Shown: positions 46,135 to 55,653, counted from the stretch's first letter. The stretch: DNA of 64,000 bases from Tamlana carrageenivorans (GCF_002893765.1 NZ_CP025938.1:434001-498000), one strand, 5' to 3'. Translations and numbers: made by a program. The notes: generated from the letters alone by a model not told the origin.

Positions 46135-46304
46135 TATAGAAATTAAGACGATGCAACAAACAAAAATACATAGTGCTGTGGCTGAAAATCGCCTTACGCT
46201 TTTATTGTAAGTATCGCCGAATCCCGATAACACTTTCATCCCAAAGAAGCAACTGAAGATGCTCGATTTGTTTATAAAGAAATACCAGAATTAAATCCTA
46301 CGTT
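46135..46304 (+). other. Short gap with possible gene remnant
   Basis: Between the GH43 terminator and the esterase gene is coding-like DNA: a frame opens at 46151 (MQQTKIHSAVAENRL) and stops, and another frame reads FHPKEATEDARFVYKEIPEL up to a stop overlapping the next ATG. It may be a decayed gene end. I cannot assign it to a family. Confidence 0.25.
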
Positions 46305-47255
46305 ATGAAAAAGCAACATGTATCTAAAACCCTAGTATTAATGCTTTTATTGAGTGTGAGCAGCTCCATCTGGGCTCAAAAAGCATCAGAATTTACGCCC
46401 TATACTGTTGAAAAAACTTATGACAAACTAAAGAAAAATTATGAGGATATCAGTCCCATAAAACCCTTAATTACAGATCAAATTTTTTATGGAGAAAACA
46501 TCGTTTACAAAACTGCAGATTCTACCGAATTAAAGCTTGACATTTACATACCAAAGGAAATACATGTTAAAATGCATCCTGCCGTATTGCTTATCCATGG
46601 AGGAGGTTGGCTTACGGGACAAAAAGAGAACCAACGTGTTATGGCGCAGCATTTAGCCCTTAACGGTTTTATTGGCATTGCTGTGTCGTATCGACTCGGA
46701 TTAGAAGCACCCTATCCAGCAGCCGTTATTGATATTAAAGATGCTATAAAATTTGTAAAAAAGCACGCGGCGAGATACCATATAAACCCGGATAAATTAG
46801 CTGTTTTAGGAACCTCAGCAGGTGCTCAATTAGCCACCTTAGTTGGTGTTACCCCAAATGCTGAAATTTATGAATCAGGAGCTTCTATATCTGATGACGT
46901 ACAAGCTATAATTAATGTCGATGGTATCGTATCGTTCATTCACCCTGAAGCGGGAGATGAAGGAAAAATGGCTAGCATTTGGCTAGGTGGTAACCGAGAA
47001 GAGAATTGGTCAAATTGGAAGGAAGCCTCTCCTTTAGAATATGTTAACGAGCACACACCTCCAACACTTTTTATTAATAGCGCTCAACCTCGTTTTCATG
47101 CTGGTCGTGATGATATGGTGAAGCGCCTTAATCACTTTAACATTTACAACGAAGTGCACACCATTCCGGATAGTCCGCATTCCTTTTGGCTGGTACACCC
47201 TTGGTTTGAAACCACCTTTACCTATACTGTAAATTTTTTGAATAAGGTGTTCTGA
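46305..47255 (+). CDS. Secreted alpha/beta-hydrolase, acetyl/feruloyl esterase-like (catalytic copy)
   Basis: A 316-residue protein with signal peptide (end near IWAQ, about 25). Oxyanion motif HGGGW (98-102), nucleophile motif GTSAG with Ser171, and His292 in SPHSFWLVHPWF; the acid is probably in HAGRDDM (about 265-271). This resembles BD-FAE/acetyl esterase-like hydrolases, which remove acyl groups from plant or algal polysaccharides. It is a clear paralogue of the gene at 18722-19675, which has lost Ser and His. It follows GH43 in the same orientation but after a terminator. Confidence 0.85.
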   Translation: MKKQHVSKTLVLMLLLSVSSSIWAQKASEFTPYTVEKTYDKLKKNYEDISPIKPLITDQIFYGENIVYKTADSTELKLDIYIPKEIHVKMHPAVLLIHGGGWLTGQKENQRVMAQHLALNGFIGIAVSYRLGLEAPYPAAVIDIKDAIKFVKKHAARYHINPDKLAVLGTSAGAQLATLVGVTPNAEIYESGASISDDVQAIINVDGIVSFIHPEAGDEGKMASIWLGGNREENWSNWKEASPLEYVNEHTPPTLFINSAQPRFHAGRDDMVKRLNHFNIYNEVHTIPDSPHSFWLVHPWFETTFTYTVNFLNKVF

Positions 47256-47430
47256 AAAGCTATTGGCAGTAGGCTGTATGCAATTAAACTATACTTTTTT
47301 CAATAATGACTCAATGATTAATGGTAAATATTCAATTTGAAAGGCCGTAGGCTGTTAGTAGTAAGCAATGTACTATTTGCTAGTAAACTGTACCTTTTTC
47401 ATTAAATACTCAATTATCATTAATCAATAA

Positions 47431-47462
47431 TCAATAGTCAATAGTCAATAGTCAATAGTCAA
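47431..47462. repeat. TCAATAG heptamer tandem repeat
   Basis: Four full TCAATAG units in tandem, with a degenerate unit before them. A microsatellite prone to length change. Too short and regular to be a CRISPR array. Confidence 0.75.
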
Positions 47463-47491
47463 AAATAAATATTAAACCATATCATACAAAA

Positions 47492-47523
47492 AGAGGTACC
47501 TATGGCCAAACATAAGCACCTCT
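47492..47523 (-). terminator. Probable terminator after the PL10 lipoprotein gene
   Basis: AGAGGT pairs with ACCTCT. The minus strand then runs into TTTTTG. The stem is short. Confidence 0.45.
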
Positions 47524-47565
47524 GAACAATAAAAAACTAACTGTGTTTAAAACACTACTAAATTT

Positions 47566-48879
47566 TTAAATACCCAGTTTACTTTTCCAGTTTTTATATT
47601 CTGTTTCTATTTTTGAAGGCCAGTTACCATACCAAGCATAGCCTGCTCTTCTTTCTTGCTCAATCTCTGCAAGCGTCTTTTTCTTAATACCATCTCTGCC
47701 ACAGAAAAATGGTTCGTTGGTTTGTAAATCGTAAAAGCGTGCCCAAATAATATTTCCTGGGGATGAAACAACTACGACATCTGCTTGCCCATTAGTTGTC
47801 GTTTTTTTAGTATCGATATCGTATAATTTTGCATCTTCAAACCATTGCATAGCATCCTGAACAGCTTGCTTAATTTCTGAAGAAGGACTTTCTACCAACA
47901 TAAGCGTTCGCACCACACCAACAGATTCAGATCCACTAATTGATGGTAACTCATACGATCTAGCTTTAGCGGGTTGTAAAGTCACATCATGATGTTGTGC
48001 ACACCAGGCTGTTTTCACTCCATTTACTGTAATTTGTGTTTTTAAAATTACCTCTATCCCTTTATCAAAAGCTGTTTTAGCCGAAGCTCTATAACTTTCA
48101 TCGAAGTTCTCTGTGTCATTTTCACCTTTATAAATATCCCACATCAGTTCCATAACGTTAGCCATAGCATTATCATTAAATGTAATTTGATACCTATAAC
48201 CACTTCGGTCTGGATAATATTGAGGCCATCCACCGTTATCGTATTGCGCTTCAAAAAGATATTTCAAGCCGTTTTCTGCTGCATTCAAGTATGCCGGATT
48301 AAAGGTTTGTTTATAAGCCTCTAATAAGGTACGAATTTCACCAATGGTGTGATCGTTATCTATAGTCGTATCTGTATTTTCCTTTTCACTTATAGCTTGA
48401 GCTTTTTCTGCGGCGGTTTGTTCTCGATTGTATCCTGAAAAGTCATTATGAGGTTCCTTGGGCCATCCGCCATTACTACGTTGCCATAGTAACATATTTT
48501 CTGCCTTTAAAACGGTGCCGTGTGTTACGCCAGAAATTTTAATTACCAATTCACCTGTAACGTCGCTACCATCTTTAGCGGTTGCTATAACCGTAACCTC
48601 GCCGTTATCTCTTGGTGTGAGAACGCCAGACAAGCTAACTTCTGCGATTTTTTTATCGGACACACTCCAGTTTACGTTTGTATTCGTAGCATCAGAAGGT
48701 GCTAGATCGGCCGACAAATTAATAGGTTTTCCATCTGTGATATCATTACCTATAATGGTAATATTTGTAACCAATACCTCAGCTGGTTTTTCTTCCTTAG
48801 TTTCATCATCATCGCTACTACACGAAGCCATAACCAGTAAAACCATAAAAAGGCTTGAGAATTTCAAAAATTTGTTCAT
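47566..48879 (-). CDS. PL10 pectate lyase, lipoprotein with BIG2 domain
   Basis: A 437-residue protein. Signal II with MASC (Cys at about 20), an SSDDDETKEEK spacer, then a BIG2 Ig-like domain at about 35-115. The PL10 (alpha/alpha)3 domain covers about 118-437: NMLLWQRSNGGWPKEP, YLFEAQYDNGGWPQYYPDRSGYRYQITFNDNAMANVMELM, AWCAQHHDVTLQPAKARSYELPSISGSESVG, and a terminal ERRAGYAWYGNWP. It cleaves demethylated homogalacturonan on the outer membrane or in the periplasm. It is a paralogue of the N-terminal half of the PL10-CE8 fusion. An operator lies 26 bp upstream of the start. Confidence 0.93.
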   Translation of the reverse strand: MNKFLKFSSLFMVLLVMASCSSDDDETKEEKPAEVLVTNITIIGNDITDGKPINLSADLAPSDATNTNVNWSVSDKKIAEVSLSGVLTPRDNGEVTVIATAKDGSDVTGELVIKISGVTHGTVLKAENMLLWQRSNGGWPKEPHNDFSGYNREQTAAEKAQAISEKENTDTTIDNDHTIGEIRTLLEAYKQTFNPAYLNAAENGLKYLFEAQYDNGGWPQYYPDRSGYRYQITFNDNAMANVMELMWDIYKGENDTENFDESYRASAKTAFDKGIEVILKTQITVNGVKTAWCAQHHDVTLQPAKARSYELPSISGSESVGVVRTLMLVESPSSEIKQAVQDAMQWFEDAKLYDIDTKKTTTNGQADVVVVSSPGNIIWARFYDLQTNEPFFCGRDGIKKKTLAEIEQERRAGYAWYGNWPSKIETEYKNWKSKLGI

Positions 48880-48904
48880 ATCTATTTCTATAAATCAGTT
48901 TCAA

Positions 48905-48924
48905 TGTAATCGATTACAAATTTA
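48905..48924 (-). promoter_or_regulatory. Promoter and LacI-type operator, PL10 lipoprotein gene
   Basis: Perfect palindrome TGTAATCGATTACA (48905-48918). On the minus strand the -7 box TAAATTTG (48924-48917) overlaps it by 2 bp, the same geometry as at SusC1. Confidence 0.78.
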
Positions 48925-49169
48925 AAAAAATTTACAGAAACTTTCATATATTTTTAGTTAATTTATTTTAGGTATTTGTTAAAAACAGATAAATGAATCT
49001 AGAGGATCACCGTTTCAAAAACCAATTTAAACTACTTGAGACACTAATAATTACTATACAGCAATAGCCCTCTAAGAACAACAATGATTTCGTTATTTTC
49101 TTACTTTAAATTCCTTAAAGTAAATCTATTTAATCGCAACCCTAACATACTGAACAAAAACCTTAGAAT

Positions 49170-49206
49170 AAAAAAGAGGCTTCTATAAACAAGAAACCTC
49201 CTTTTA
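49170..49206 (-). terminator. Terminator after SusC2/SusD2
   Basis: AAAAGAGGCTTCT and AGAAACCTCCTTTT form a stem with two mismatches; the minus strand continues into T residues. It lies about 38 bp past the SusD2 stop. Confidence 0.55.
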
Positions 49207-49243
49207 AAACTAACTTAAATATTAAAACTAACCGCTTTAATTA

Positions 49244-50851
49244 CTATTGATATGCAGGATTTTGTTTGAAATCTTTATTCTGATTTAAATCTAAAACTTC
49301 TTGTGGGATTGGACGTAAAATTTTGAGAACGCCATCTTTACCAACAAAGTTACCCGCATCTACTTGAAAATTATACACAGAAGCATAATCAACTAATTTA
49401 CCTGTACGTTTCAAATCAAACCATCTGTGGTATTCACCCATTAATTCTCTTCCTCGTTCTTCTAAAATATAATCGATATCAAATTCGGCAGCCGTTGCAG
49501 GGGCTACACCTGCTCTTTTTCTTACTTCGTTAAGTCTTTCTAAACCAAGTGAAGGATTAGAATTTAAATAAGCCTCGGCAGCAATTAAATAAGATTCCGC
49601 TAATCTAGCTAATACAATATCTCTAGTACTTGTACCATTTCCTAATGAAAAAGGCGATGTTGGGTCATCGAATTTTTTAACAGGAATAGTTCCAAAATCC
49701 TCATTAACCCCATTTCCAGCAAAAATATCTGGATACATATGAAATGTTACTTTTGGATTATTAGCTCTATAACCAATGGTATCGGCTGGAGTACGCGCAT
49801 AGTAATGCAATACTTGTAATTGTGACTTATCGGCTACATCATAAAAATCGTAGTATCTTTCATAAATTTCAGGCATAAAAGTGGCTGTAAATCTAGCATC
49901 ATTTTGTTCAAAAAGATCATAAGCTCTTTTGGTTACTACTAACCTTTCTGCTCGCCATGGGAAATCACCAGCAATTTCAGCTCCACCCATATAAGGTCCA
50001 AAGAAATTTTGCTGTTGGTTACCATTATTGTTAGGGTCGTCTGCTATAGAAGTTGCATCATATTGTACTGAAAAGATGGTTTCATCATTTAAATCATTGC
50101 TTGGATCCCATAACTCATCAAAAGGGATAGTAAGTGATTCCCCAGCAATGGTTTCATCGGCATATTTTGCAGCATTGGCAAAATCATTAGAAGCAGCAAA
50201 ATCTTCATATGCTCTAGTTAGGTGAACTTTAGACAACAAATGTGTTACAGCTCTTTTAGTAACTTTCCCATTAAAACTACCAGAAGGCACTAAGGTATTT
50301 GCAGTTTCTAAATCTTCCAGAATTTGTGTATAAATAGTTTCTGCCGATTCACGACTGTATGCAAATCCAGGTACTTCTACGTACTGATCTATTAAAGGCA
50401 CGCCGCCATAAGTTTGTACTAAAGTAAAATACGTAAGTGCTCTTAAAAAAAGTACCTCACCCCTTTTAGCGTCAATATCGCTTGTTTGACTTGTTAATGC
50501 ATTATAGTGTAGCGCGGTGTTAAAAACACGTATGGCCTTAAAGCCTGCTTCATACAGTTCATAAATATTTTCACTTCCAGCAGCAAGAGCCGTATAAGAG
50601 GTTAAGCCCACCGGACCATTACTTTTTCCATCTGCATATAAATCGGTACCAGAACAAAATAAATAAGGTTCCTGTCCGTATATATTTCTTAATTGCGTGT
50701 ATGCTGCAGCCATTAATGAGTTATAACCAACCTCGGATGTATAAAACGAATCTGGAGACTCACTATGTTTTGCTGATTCTTCCAAGTAATCGCTACAAGA
50801 AGAAGTTAGCATCATTGTTAAAATACTAAAACTTAATATTATTTTTTTCAT
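49244..50851 (-). CDS. SusD-family glycan-binding lipoprotein (pair 2)
   Basis: A 535-residue protein. Signal II with LTSSC (Cys at about 19), then SDYLEESAKHSESPDSFYTSE. RagB/SusD features: GEVLFLRALTYFTLVQTYGGVPL, TKRAVTHLLSKVHLTRAYED, LARLAESYLIAAEAYLNSNPSLGLERLNEVRKRAG, and the C-terminal ERGRELMGEYHRWFDLKRTGKL. It is only distantly like SusD1, so the two pairs probably favour different oligosaccharides. It starts 11 bp after SusC2. Confidence 0.95.
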   Translation of the reverse strand: MKKIILSFSILTMMLTSSCSDYLEESAKHSESPDSFYTSEVGYNSLMAAAYTQLRNIYGQEPYLFCSGTDLYADGKSNGPVGLTSYTALAAGSENIYELYEAGFKAIRVFNTALHYNALTSQTSDIDAKRGEVLFLRALTYFTLVQTYGGVPLIDQYVEVPGFAYSRESAETIYTQILEDLETANTLVPSGSFNGKVTKRAVTHLLSKVHLTRAYEDFAASNDFANAAKYADETIAGESLTIPFDELWDPSNDLNDETIFSVQYDATSIADDPNNNGNQQQNFFGPYMGGAEIAGDFPWRAERLVVTKRAYDLFEQNDARFTATFMPEIYERYYDFYDVADKSQLQVLHYYARTPADTIGYRANNPKVTFHMYPDIFAGNGVNEDFGTIPVKKFDDPTSPFSLGNGTSTRDIVLARLAESYLIAAEAYLNSNPSLGLERLNEVRKRAGVAPATAAEFDIDYILEERGRELMGEYHRWFDLKRTGKLVDYASVYNFQVDAGNFVGKDGVLKILRPIPQEVLDLNQNKDFKQNPAYQ

Positions 50852-50862
50852 TTTCTTTTTTA

Positions 50863-53800
50863 TTAAAATTTAACACTTAAACCTAATTGATAAGTTATAG
50901 AAGAAACACCACCTCTTTGAAATGATGATCCTGCCCATTCTGGATCTAATCCATCAAAATCACTGAATACAAAAGGGTTTAAAACATTAGCATAAACTCT
51001 TAGATTTTTCATCTTAAGTCTATCTATAATATTATCGTTAAAATTATACCCTAGAGATATATTTTTAACTTTTACAAAAGAAACATCTTTATAGTAGCCC
51101 ACGCCATTTGAATTCCAATAATCACCTTCACCTCTAGCTAATGGGTAATCATTAGAAGGCTGCACTGGTAATCCTCCAGCATTTTGAGGAATGTAAGTTT
51201 TAATGTTTAATTTATTTCTACCTCTATCTCTTGTATTTAGAAAATTGGCATGAAATGGGCTGTAAACAAACTGTCCTTCGCTAGCAATAACAGATGCAGA
51301 AATATCGAAATTACCAACCGATAATTTAGTAAAGAAACTACCAGACCAATCTGGATCGCTATTTCCTAATATCATTCTATCATCATCAGGATTAATAACG
51401 CCATCATTATTAACGTCTAACACTTGAGCTTCACCTTCGGCTTGTCCAAACTTACCAGCTTCGTTTTCTTGAATAATACCATTAAATTTATAATTGTAAT
51501 ATGAATTTAAAGGCTTACCTACTTGAATCACTTCATCCGAATCTAAAAATAATCTGTTAACACCATCAGAAATAGATTCTACATTGTTATTATTTTTAGT
51601 AAACGTGAATGTGGTCTCCCATCGCACATTAGACGTTTGAACGTTAACTGTATTTAAAAGTACTTCAATCCCTTTATTGCTTACCGATGCGATGTTATTA
51701 ACAATATCTTCGTATCCAGATTCCACAGGTAATCGTTGTCTTAATAATAAATCATCTGATAGTTTGTCATAGTAATCTACACTACCAGTAATTCTATTAT
51801 TAAAAAAGCCAAAATCTAAACCTATATTATATTCTCTTGTTTTTTCCCACCCTAATTCAGAATTAGCCAATTGATCTAACCAGCCAGTTGTTGTAGCGCC
51901 ATTATAATCGTAAAAAACTCTTTCATTTAATAAACGCTGTGTACTATAGGTATCAATTACGTTGTTTCCAGTAAATCCATAACCTACTCTTATTTTAAAG
52001 TCGGAGACCGTAGACTGGTTGGCCATAAAATCTTCATCAATCATTCTCCAAGCTAAAGCTGCTGAAGGAAAAGAATCCCATTTTCTATCATTTCCTAAAA
52101 GTGATGAACCATCCCATCTATTGGATAGGGTAAGCAAATACTTTCCTTTGTAATCATAATTTAAACGTAGTGCATACGACAAAAGTGTATTTTTCTCGTA
52201 TGGTAATCCGTCAAAAGTACCAGTAGGATCAAAAAGATAAACGGCTCCATCGGCAGATGCAATGTTGTTATAAGATGTTGATTCAAAAGGAAAATCATCA
52301 CCACGTTGAAAAGATCTTGTCACTTTATTAGCATACATGGTTTGCAACCCTAAAAGTTTAACATTATGGTCTTCGTTAAAACTATAATCTATATTAAATT
52401 GGTTATCCCATGTGTAAGCATAAACCTCTTCTTTATAAGATTGTGCCGATGACATATTGTTTCTTCTTCCTCCTTCAATAGATAAAGCGCCAAAGAAGCT
52501 ATTATGAGTTAGGTTTTGGTAGTTTCCAGAATAAGATGTTTTAAAAGAAAGCCAATCATTTACATTGTATTGTAAAAATGCACTTGCAATACCGTTCCAT
52601 CTTGTTCTTTCGTTGTCTACATTAGCAATATCTACCAGTGGATTAACCGTACTTGTTTTATTCAGTAACCAAGCATCATCTGCTGTGGTTCGAACCTTAC
52701 CTGGTCTTTGTATTAAACTTCCATCACGGTGGTCATAAGGACTCATTAATGGGCTAAATCTAAAAGCACTTTCCATAGCATCATTACTACCTAAGTTTTC
52801 AACCGTATTAGCAAAAGTTAAATTAACACCAAGGGTAAACTTATTGTTTAACCTATGGTCTATACCTGCTTTAAAAGTATACTTATCTAGCGATTCATTT
52901 TCAATATTACCAGTTTCATTTTGGGCACCAATACCAATATTATAGCCTAAGCCACTTTCTGATCTACCAGAAATATTCACATAATTATTTTGTTGAACAC
53001 CAGTTTTTAAAACAGCATCAACCCAATCGAAATTAAAACCATTTGCAGCGCGTTCTCTAAGTAATGAATTACTACTCTCTGCAGCTGCTGCATTTAAAAC
53101 CTCATCTGGAGTACGATTCCAATTACCACCAGCATAAGCCGTTTTATGGTATGTGAACCATTCTTCTCCATTCATGAAATCAGGAATTCTTGCAGCCTCC
53201 TTAATTCCAAAAAAACTATCAAACGATACATGTAAGCCTGCCTTCGCAGTCGATCCATTTTTTGTTGTAACAATTACAACACCGTTAGAACCTCTAGAAC
53301 CATAAATAGCGGTAGATGATGCGTCTTTTAAAACATCAATTCTAGCAATATCCTGTGGGTTTAAGAAGTCGATACCATCTGTTGGAACACCATCGACAAC
53401 AAACAAGGGTTGCGCATTTGGATTAAAGGTGTTTTGACCTCTAATGCTAATATCGTAACCATCTCCTAGACGTCCGGTTGATGAAGCAATTTGAACACCA
53501 GCAATATTACCTTGAAGCGCCTCCAGAGGATCTGTTATATTCCTTTCGGTTAAAGCTTCAGGTCCAACCGTACCAACTGACCCGGTTAAATCTTTCTTTT
53601 TAACACTACCATAACCAACAACAACAACCTCGTTTAGCGATTGTGCATCTGGTTCTAGGGCCACCGTGATACTTGATTTTCCCGCAACGGCAACGTCGAG
53701 AGTCTTATATCCTATATAAGAAAGTTCTAGATGTGCATTTGAAGAAGATACGGTAAGTGTAAAATTTCCATCAAAATCTGTAGAGGTACCATTTCTAGTA

Positions 53801-53967
53801 CCTTTTTCAATAACATTTACACCAGGAAGCGGTGTATTAGTTTCGGAATCGGTTATGACTCCAGTCACTGTAGTTCCTTGTTGGGCGTATAGGGTGTTTA
53901 AAAATAAAAACACAATTAATGCCCCGAAATGCTTAGCACATTTCAGCAATAAAGATTTACTCTTCAT
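50863..53967 (-). CDS. SusC-family TonB-dependent transporter (pair 2)
   Basis: A 1034-residue outer-membrane receptor. The signal peptide ends near LYAQ (about 29). A carboxypeptidase-D-like domain (GVITDSETNTPLPGVNVIEKGTRNGTSTDFDG) precedes the linker NEVVVVGYGSVKKKDLTGSVGTV. The plug contains ISIRGQNTFNPNAQPLFVVDGVP and DASSTAIYGSRGSNGVVIVTTK. The barrel ends in YQLGLSVKF. It forms an import complex with SusD2. An operator lies about 50 bp upstream of the start. Confidence 0.96.
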   Translation of the reverse strand: MKSKSLLLKCAKHFGALIVFLFLNTLYAQQGTTVTGVITDSETNTPLPGVNVIEKGTRNGTSTDFDGNFTLTVSSSNAHLELSYIGYKTLDVAVAGKSSITVALEPDAQSLNEVVVVGYGSVKKKDLTGSVGTVGPEALTERNITDPLEALQGNIAGVQIASSTGRLGDGYDISIRGQNTFNPNAQPLFVVDGVPTDGIDFLNPQDIARIDVLKDASSTAIYGSRGSNGVVIVTTKNGSTAKAGLHVSFDSFFGIKEAARIPDFMNGEEWFTYHKTAYAGGNWNRTPDEVLNAAAAESSNSLLRERAANGFNFDWVDAVLKTGVQQNNYVNISGRSESGLGYNIGIGAQNETGNIENESLDKYTFKAGIDHRLNNKFTLGVNLTFANTVENLGSNDAMESAFRFSPLMSPYDHRDGSLIQRPGKVRTTADDAWLLNKTSTVNPLVDIANVDNERTRWNGIASAFLQYNVNDWLSFKTSYSGNYQNLTHNSFFGALSIEGGRRNNMSSAQSYKEEVYAYTWDNQFNIDYSFNEDHNVKLLGLQTMYANKVTRSFQRGDDFPFESTSYNNIASADGAVYLFDPTGTFDGLPYEKNTLLSYALRLNYDYKGKYLLTLSNRWDGSSLLGNDRKWDSFPSAALAWRMIDEDFMANQSTVSDFKIRVGYGFTGNNVIDTYSTQRLLNERVFYDYNGATTTGWLDQLANSELGWEKTREYNIGLDFGFFNNRITGSVDYYDKLSDDLLLRQRLPVESGYEDIVNNIASVSNKGIEVLLNTVNVQTSNVRWETTFTFTKNNNNVESISDGVNRLFLDSDEVIQVGKPLNSYYNYKFNGIIQENEAGKFGQAEGEAQVLDVNNDGVINPDDDRMILGNSDPDWSGSFFTKLSVGNFDISASVIASEGQFVYSPFHANFLNTRDRGRNKLNIKTYIPQNAGGLPVQPSNDYPLARGEGDYWNSNGVGYYKDVSFVKVKNISLGYNFNDNIIDRLKMKNLRVYANVLNPFVFSDFDGLDPEWAGSSFQRGGVSSITYQLGLSVKF

Positions 53968-54015
53968 AGTTCAATAAATTGTTTAGTTAAAGTTTAGTTT
54001 TCTGACTACACTACA

Positions 54016-54029
54016 TGTAATCGATTACG
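54016..54029 (-). promoter_or_regulatory. LacI-type operator, SusC2/SusD2 operon
   Basis: TGTAATCGATTACG. On the minus strand a weak -7-like box TTCTTTCG (54035-54028) overlaps it by 2 bp. Confidence 0.65.
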
Positions 54030-54319
54030 AAAGAACTGAAAAAAAATTGAATAACCAAATATTGTGAGTTTTTTTCTAAAAATTTTGTTAATTTATAAAT
54101 AAATTAGTCTTTTTTAGGAAATTATAACCTCCAATAAAAAGGAAGTTAAACTGCAGTGAAGCCTTGTAAACAATGAGCTCTTTATCGTTTATATGAAGAT
54201 AAAATATGATATTTGTAAATAAAAAGCCACTAAATCTTCATATTCTTACATTTAACATATTTAATTTATATAAAACGATTGGTATGAGCGTATTTTCCTT
54301 CTATTTTTGATTTAATTTT

Positions 54320-54333
54320 TGTAATCGATTACT
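54320..54333 (+). promoter_or_regulatory. LacI-type operator upstream of the LacI gene
   Basis: TGTAATCGATTACT. On the plus strand AATTTTTG (54314-54321), one base off TAnnTTTG, overlaps it by 2 bp. It lies 209 bp before the LacI start and may give autoregulation. Confidence 0.6.
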
Positions 54334-54485
54334 TTTAATGCTATATTGCATTATCATTTACAGTTATTATTAGGTGAAAAATAAAAAACCCAACATACAC
54401 TCAAAGCTTTTTCCCTTTTGAATATGTAAGCTAACTAGATAACCAACTAAGCATTTACGCCAATAATTTACCATATAAAACTAAA

Positions 54486-54516
54486 TTTGGTCAAACATTT
54501 TTTTTAGTTAATTTTG
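54486..54516 (+). promoter_or_regulatory. Operator-free promoter of the LacI gene
   Basis: TTTG (54486-54489), a 19-bp spacer, TAATTTTG (54509-54516), 25 bp before the ATG. No operator overlaps it, so basal repressor synthesis could escape autoregulation. Confidence 0.6.
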
Positions 54517-54541
54517 ACGTGAAGATATACCCATCTTATTA

Positions 54542-55594
54542 ATGAAGAAAAAAACTACAATTTATGACATTGCCAAGAAATTAGACATTACAGCAGCTAC
54601 TGTTTCTCGTGCATTAAATGACAACCCTAAAATTAGTGTGGCTACTAGAAAGCTCGTATTAGAGACTGCTCGCGAGATGAATTATGAGCAAAACAGACTT
54701 GCTAAGGCCTTAAAGAGTGGAAAAAGTTATAACGTCGGGGTCGTGGTACCACGAATTAACACAAACTTTTTTGGTTCTGTTATTAGAGGTATCGAAGAAA
54801 CGCTTTACCCTGAAGGTTATCACATTATTATTTGTCAGAGCCATGATGATGAGCGTATAGAAACCAGTAACATCAACTCATTATTAAATCTGCAAGTAGA
54901 TGGTATTCTCATGTCTATTCCAAACATTCAACGAGATAACGACGACCTATATAACAGTGTATTAAAGGAAAATATTCCTTTGATATTTTTTGATAGAAGA
55001 AAAGATATTAATGGTGTAAGCTCTGTAACAATAGATGATTTTAAGGGGGCTTACGAAGCTACCCAACATTTAATTGATCAAGGTTACAAGCGCATTGCCC
55101 ATATTTCTAACGACAGACGCCTACAAATATTTAACAACAGGTATTTGGGCTACAAACAAGCTGTCATAGATAATGGATTAGAATTTAACGAAAACTTAGT
55201 TATTGAAGCATTTAGTAAAGTTGAAGAAGGCCGAAGAGTGGCTAAAACGTTTTTAGAAATGGATAATCCTCCTGATGGCATATTTTCTGCTAGTGATTTC
55301 TCTGCCCTGGGAGCTATTAAGGAAATTAAAGATCATGGTTTACGCGTACCTGAAGATATGGGCGTCATCGGTTTTAGTAACGAACCCTTTACAGAGCTCA
55401 TGGAGCTATCTATTACGTCTGTAGACCAGTCTCCAATTGAAATGGGAAAATTAGCTGCCGAAGTATTTTTAGAGGAAGTTAATAACTCTAAAAATATTCG
55501 TTCTCAAAAGAAAGTGGTTCTCGATCCACAATTAATCATCAGACAGTCCTCTTTAAGAGAAGCCATTCCGATTAAAAACGACCAAGCGATATAA
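54542..55594 (+). CDS. LacI-family transcriptional regulator of the pectin locus
   Basis: A 350-residue protein. The N-terminal LacI helix-turn-helix (TTIYDIAKKLDITAATVSRALNDNPKIS) and hinge helix (NRLAKALKSGKSYNVGVVVP) are complete. A periplasmic-binding-protein-like effector domain covers about 65-340 (FFGSVIRGIEETLYPEGYHIIICQS, PLIFFDRRKDINGVSSVTID, GIFSASDFSALGAI). LacI-family proteins bind palindromes with a central CG, which fits TGTAATCGATTACA. The likely inducer is a uronate intermediate such as KDG or galacturonate, which is inferred. It is the only regulator in the pectin half of the window. Confidence 0.92.
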   Translation: MKKKTTIYDIAKKLDITAATVSRALNDNPKISVATRKLVLETAREMNYEQNRLAKALKSGKSYNVGVVVPRINTNFFGSVIRGIEETLYPEGYHIIICQSHDDERIETSNINSLLNLQVDGILMSIPNIQRDNDDLYNSVLKENIPLIFFDRRKDINGVSSVTIDDFKGAYEATQHLIDQGYKRIAHISNDRRLQIFNNRYLGYKQAVIDNGLEFNENLVIEAFSKVEEGRRVAKTFLEMDNPPDGIFSASDFSALGAIKEIKDHGLRVPEDMGVIGFSNEPFTELMELSITSVDQSPIEMGKLAAEVFLEEVNNSKNIRSQKKVVLDPQLIIRQSSLREAIPIKNDQAI

Positions 55595-55630
55595 TAAAAA
55601 AACCAAGATTTTTCAATCTTGGTTTTTTTA
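55595..55630. terminator. Bidirectional terminator between the LacI gene and uxaA
   Basis: AAAAAACCAAGATT pairs with AATCTTGGTTTTTT. A-run and T-run flank the stem, so it serves both converging genes. Confidence 0.85.
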
Positions 55631-55653
55631 TGTTCCATTTATATTTTTTGCGA

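Larger units (their letters stand above)
47256..47565. other. Intergenic gap with simple repeats
   Basis: A 310-bp gap. Two loosely similar copies of a GTAGGCTGT-led segment (about 47270-47330 and 47343-47420) are followed by a TCAATAG heptamer array (47431-47462), then the PL10 terminator. No gene seen. Confidence 0.55.
48880..49243. other. Intergenic gap, PL10 promoter and SusD2 terminator
   Basis: A 364-bp gap holding the PL10 operator/promoter (48905-48924) and the terminator of the second Sus operon (49170-49206). Nothing else recognisable. Confidence 0.65.
53968..54541. other. Divergent regulatory region between SusC2 and the LacI gene
   Basis: A 574-bp AT-rich gap. It holds two operators (54016 and 54320) and a separate promoter close to the LacI gene (54486-54516). 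The stretch 54036-54318 shows no gene or clear structure. Confidence 0.6.

Noticed and set aside
47413..47465. CRISPR array
   Set aside because: The repeat unit is only 7 bp with no spacers and no cas genes in the window.
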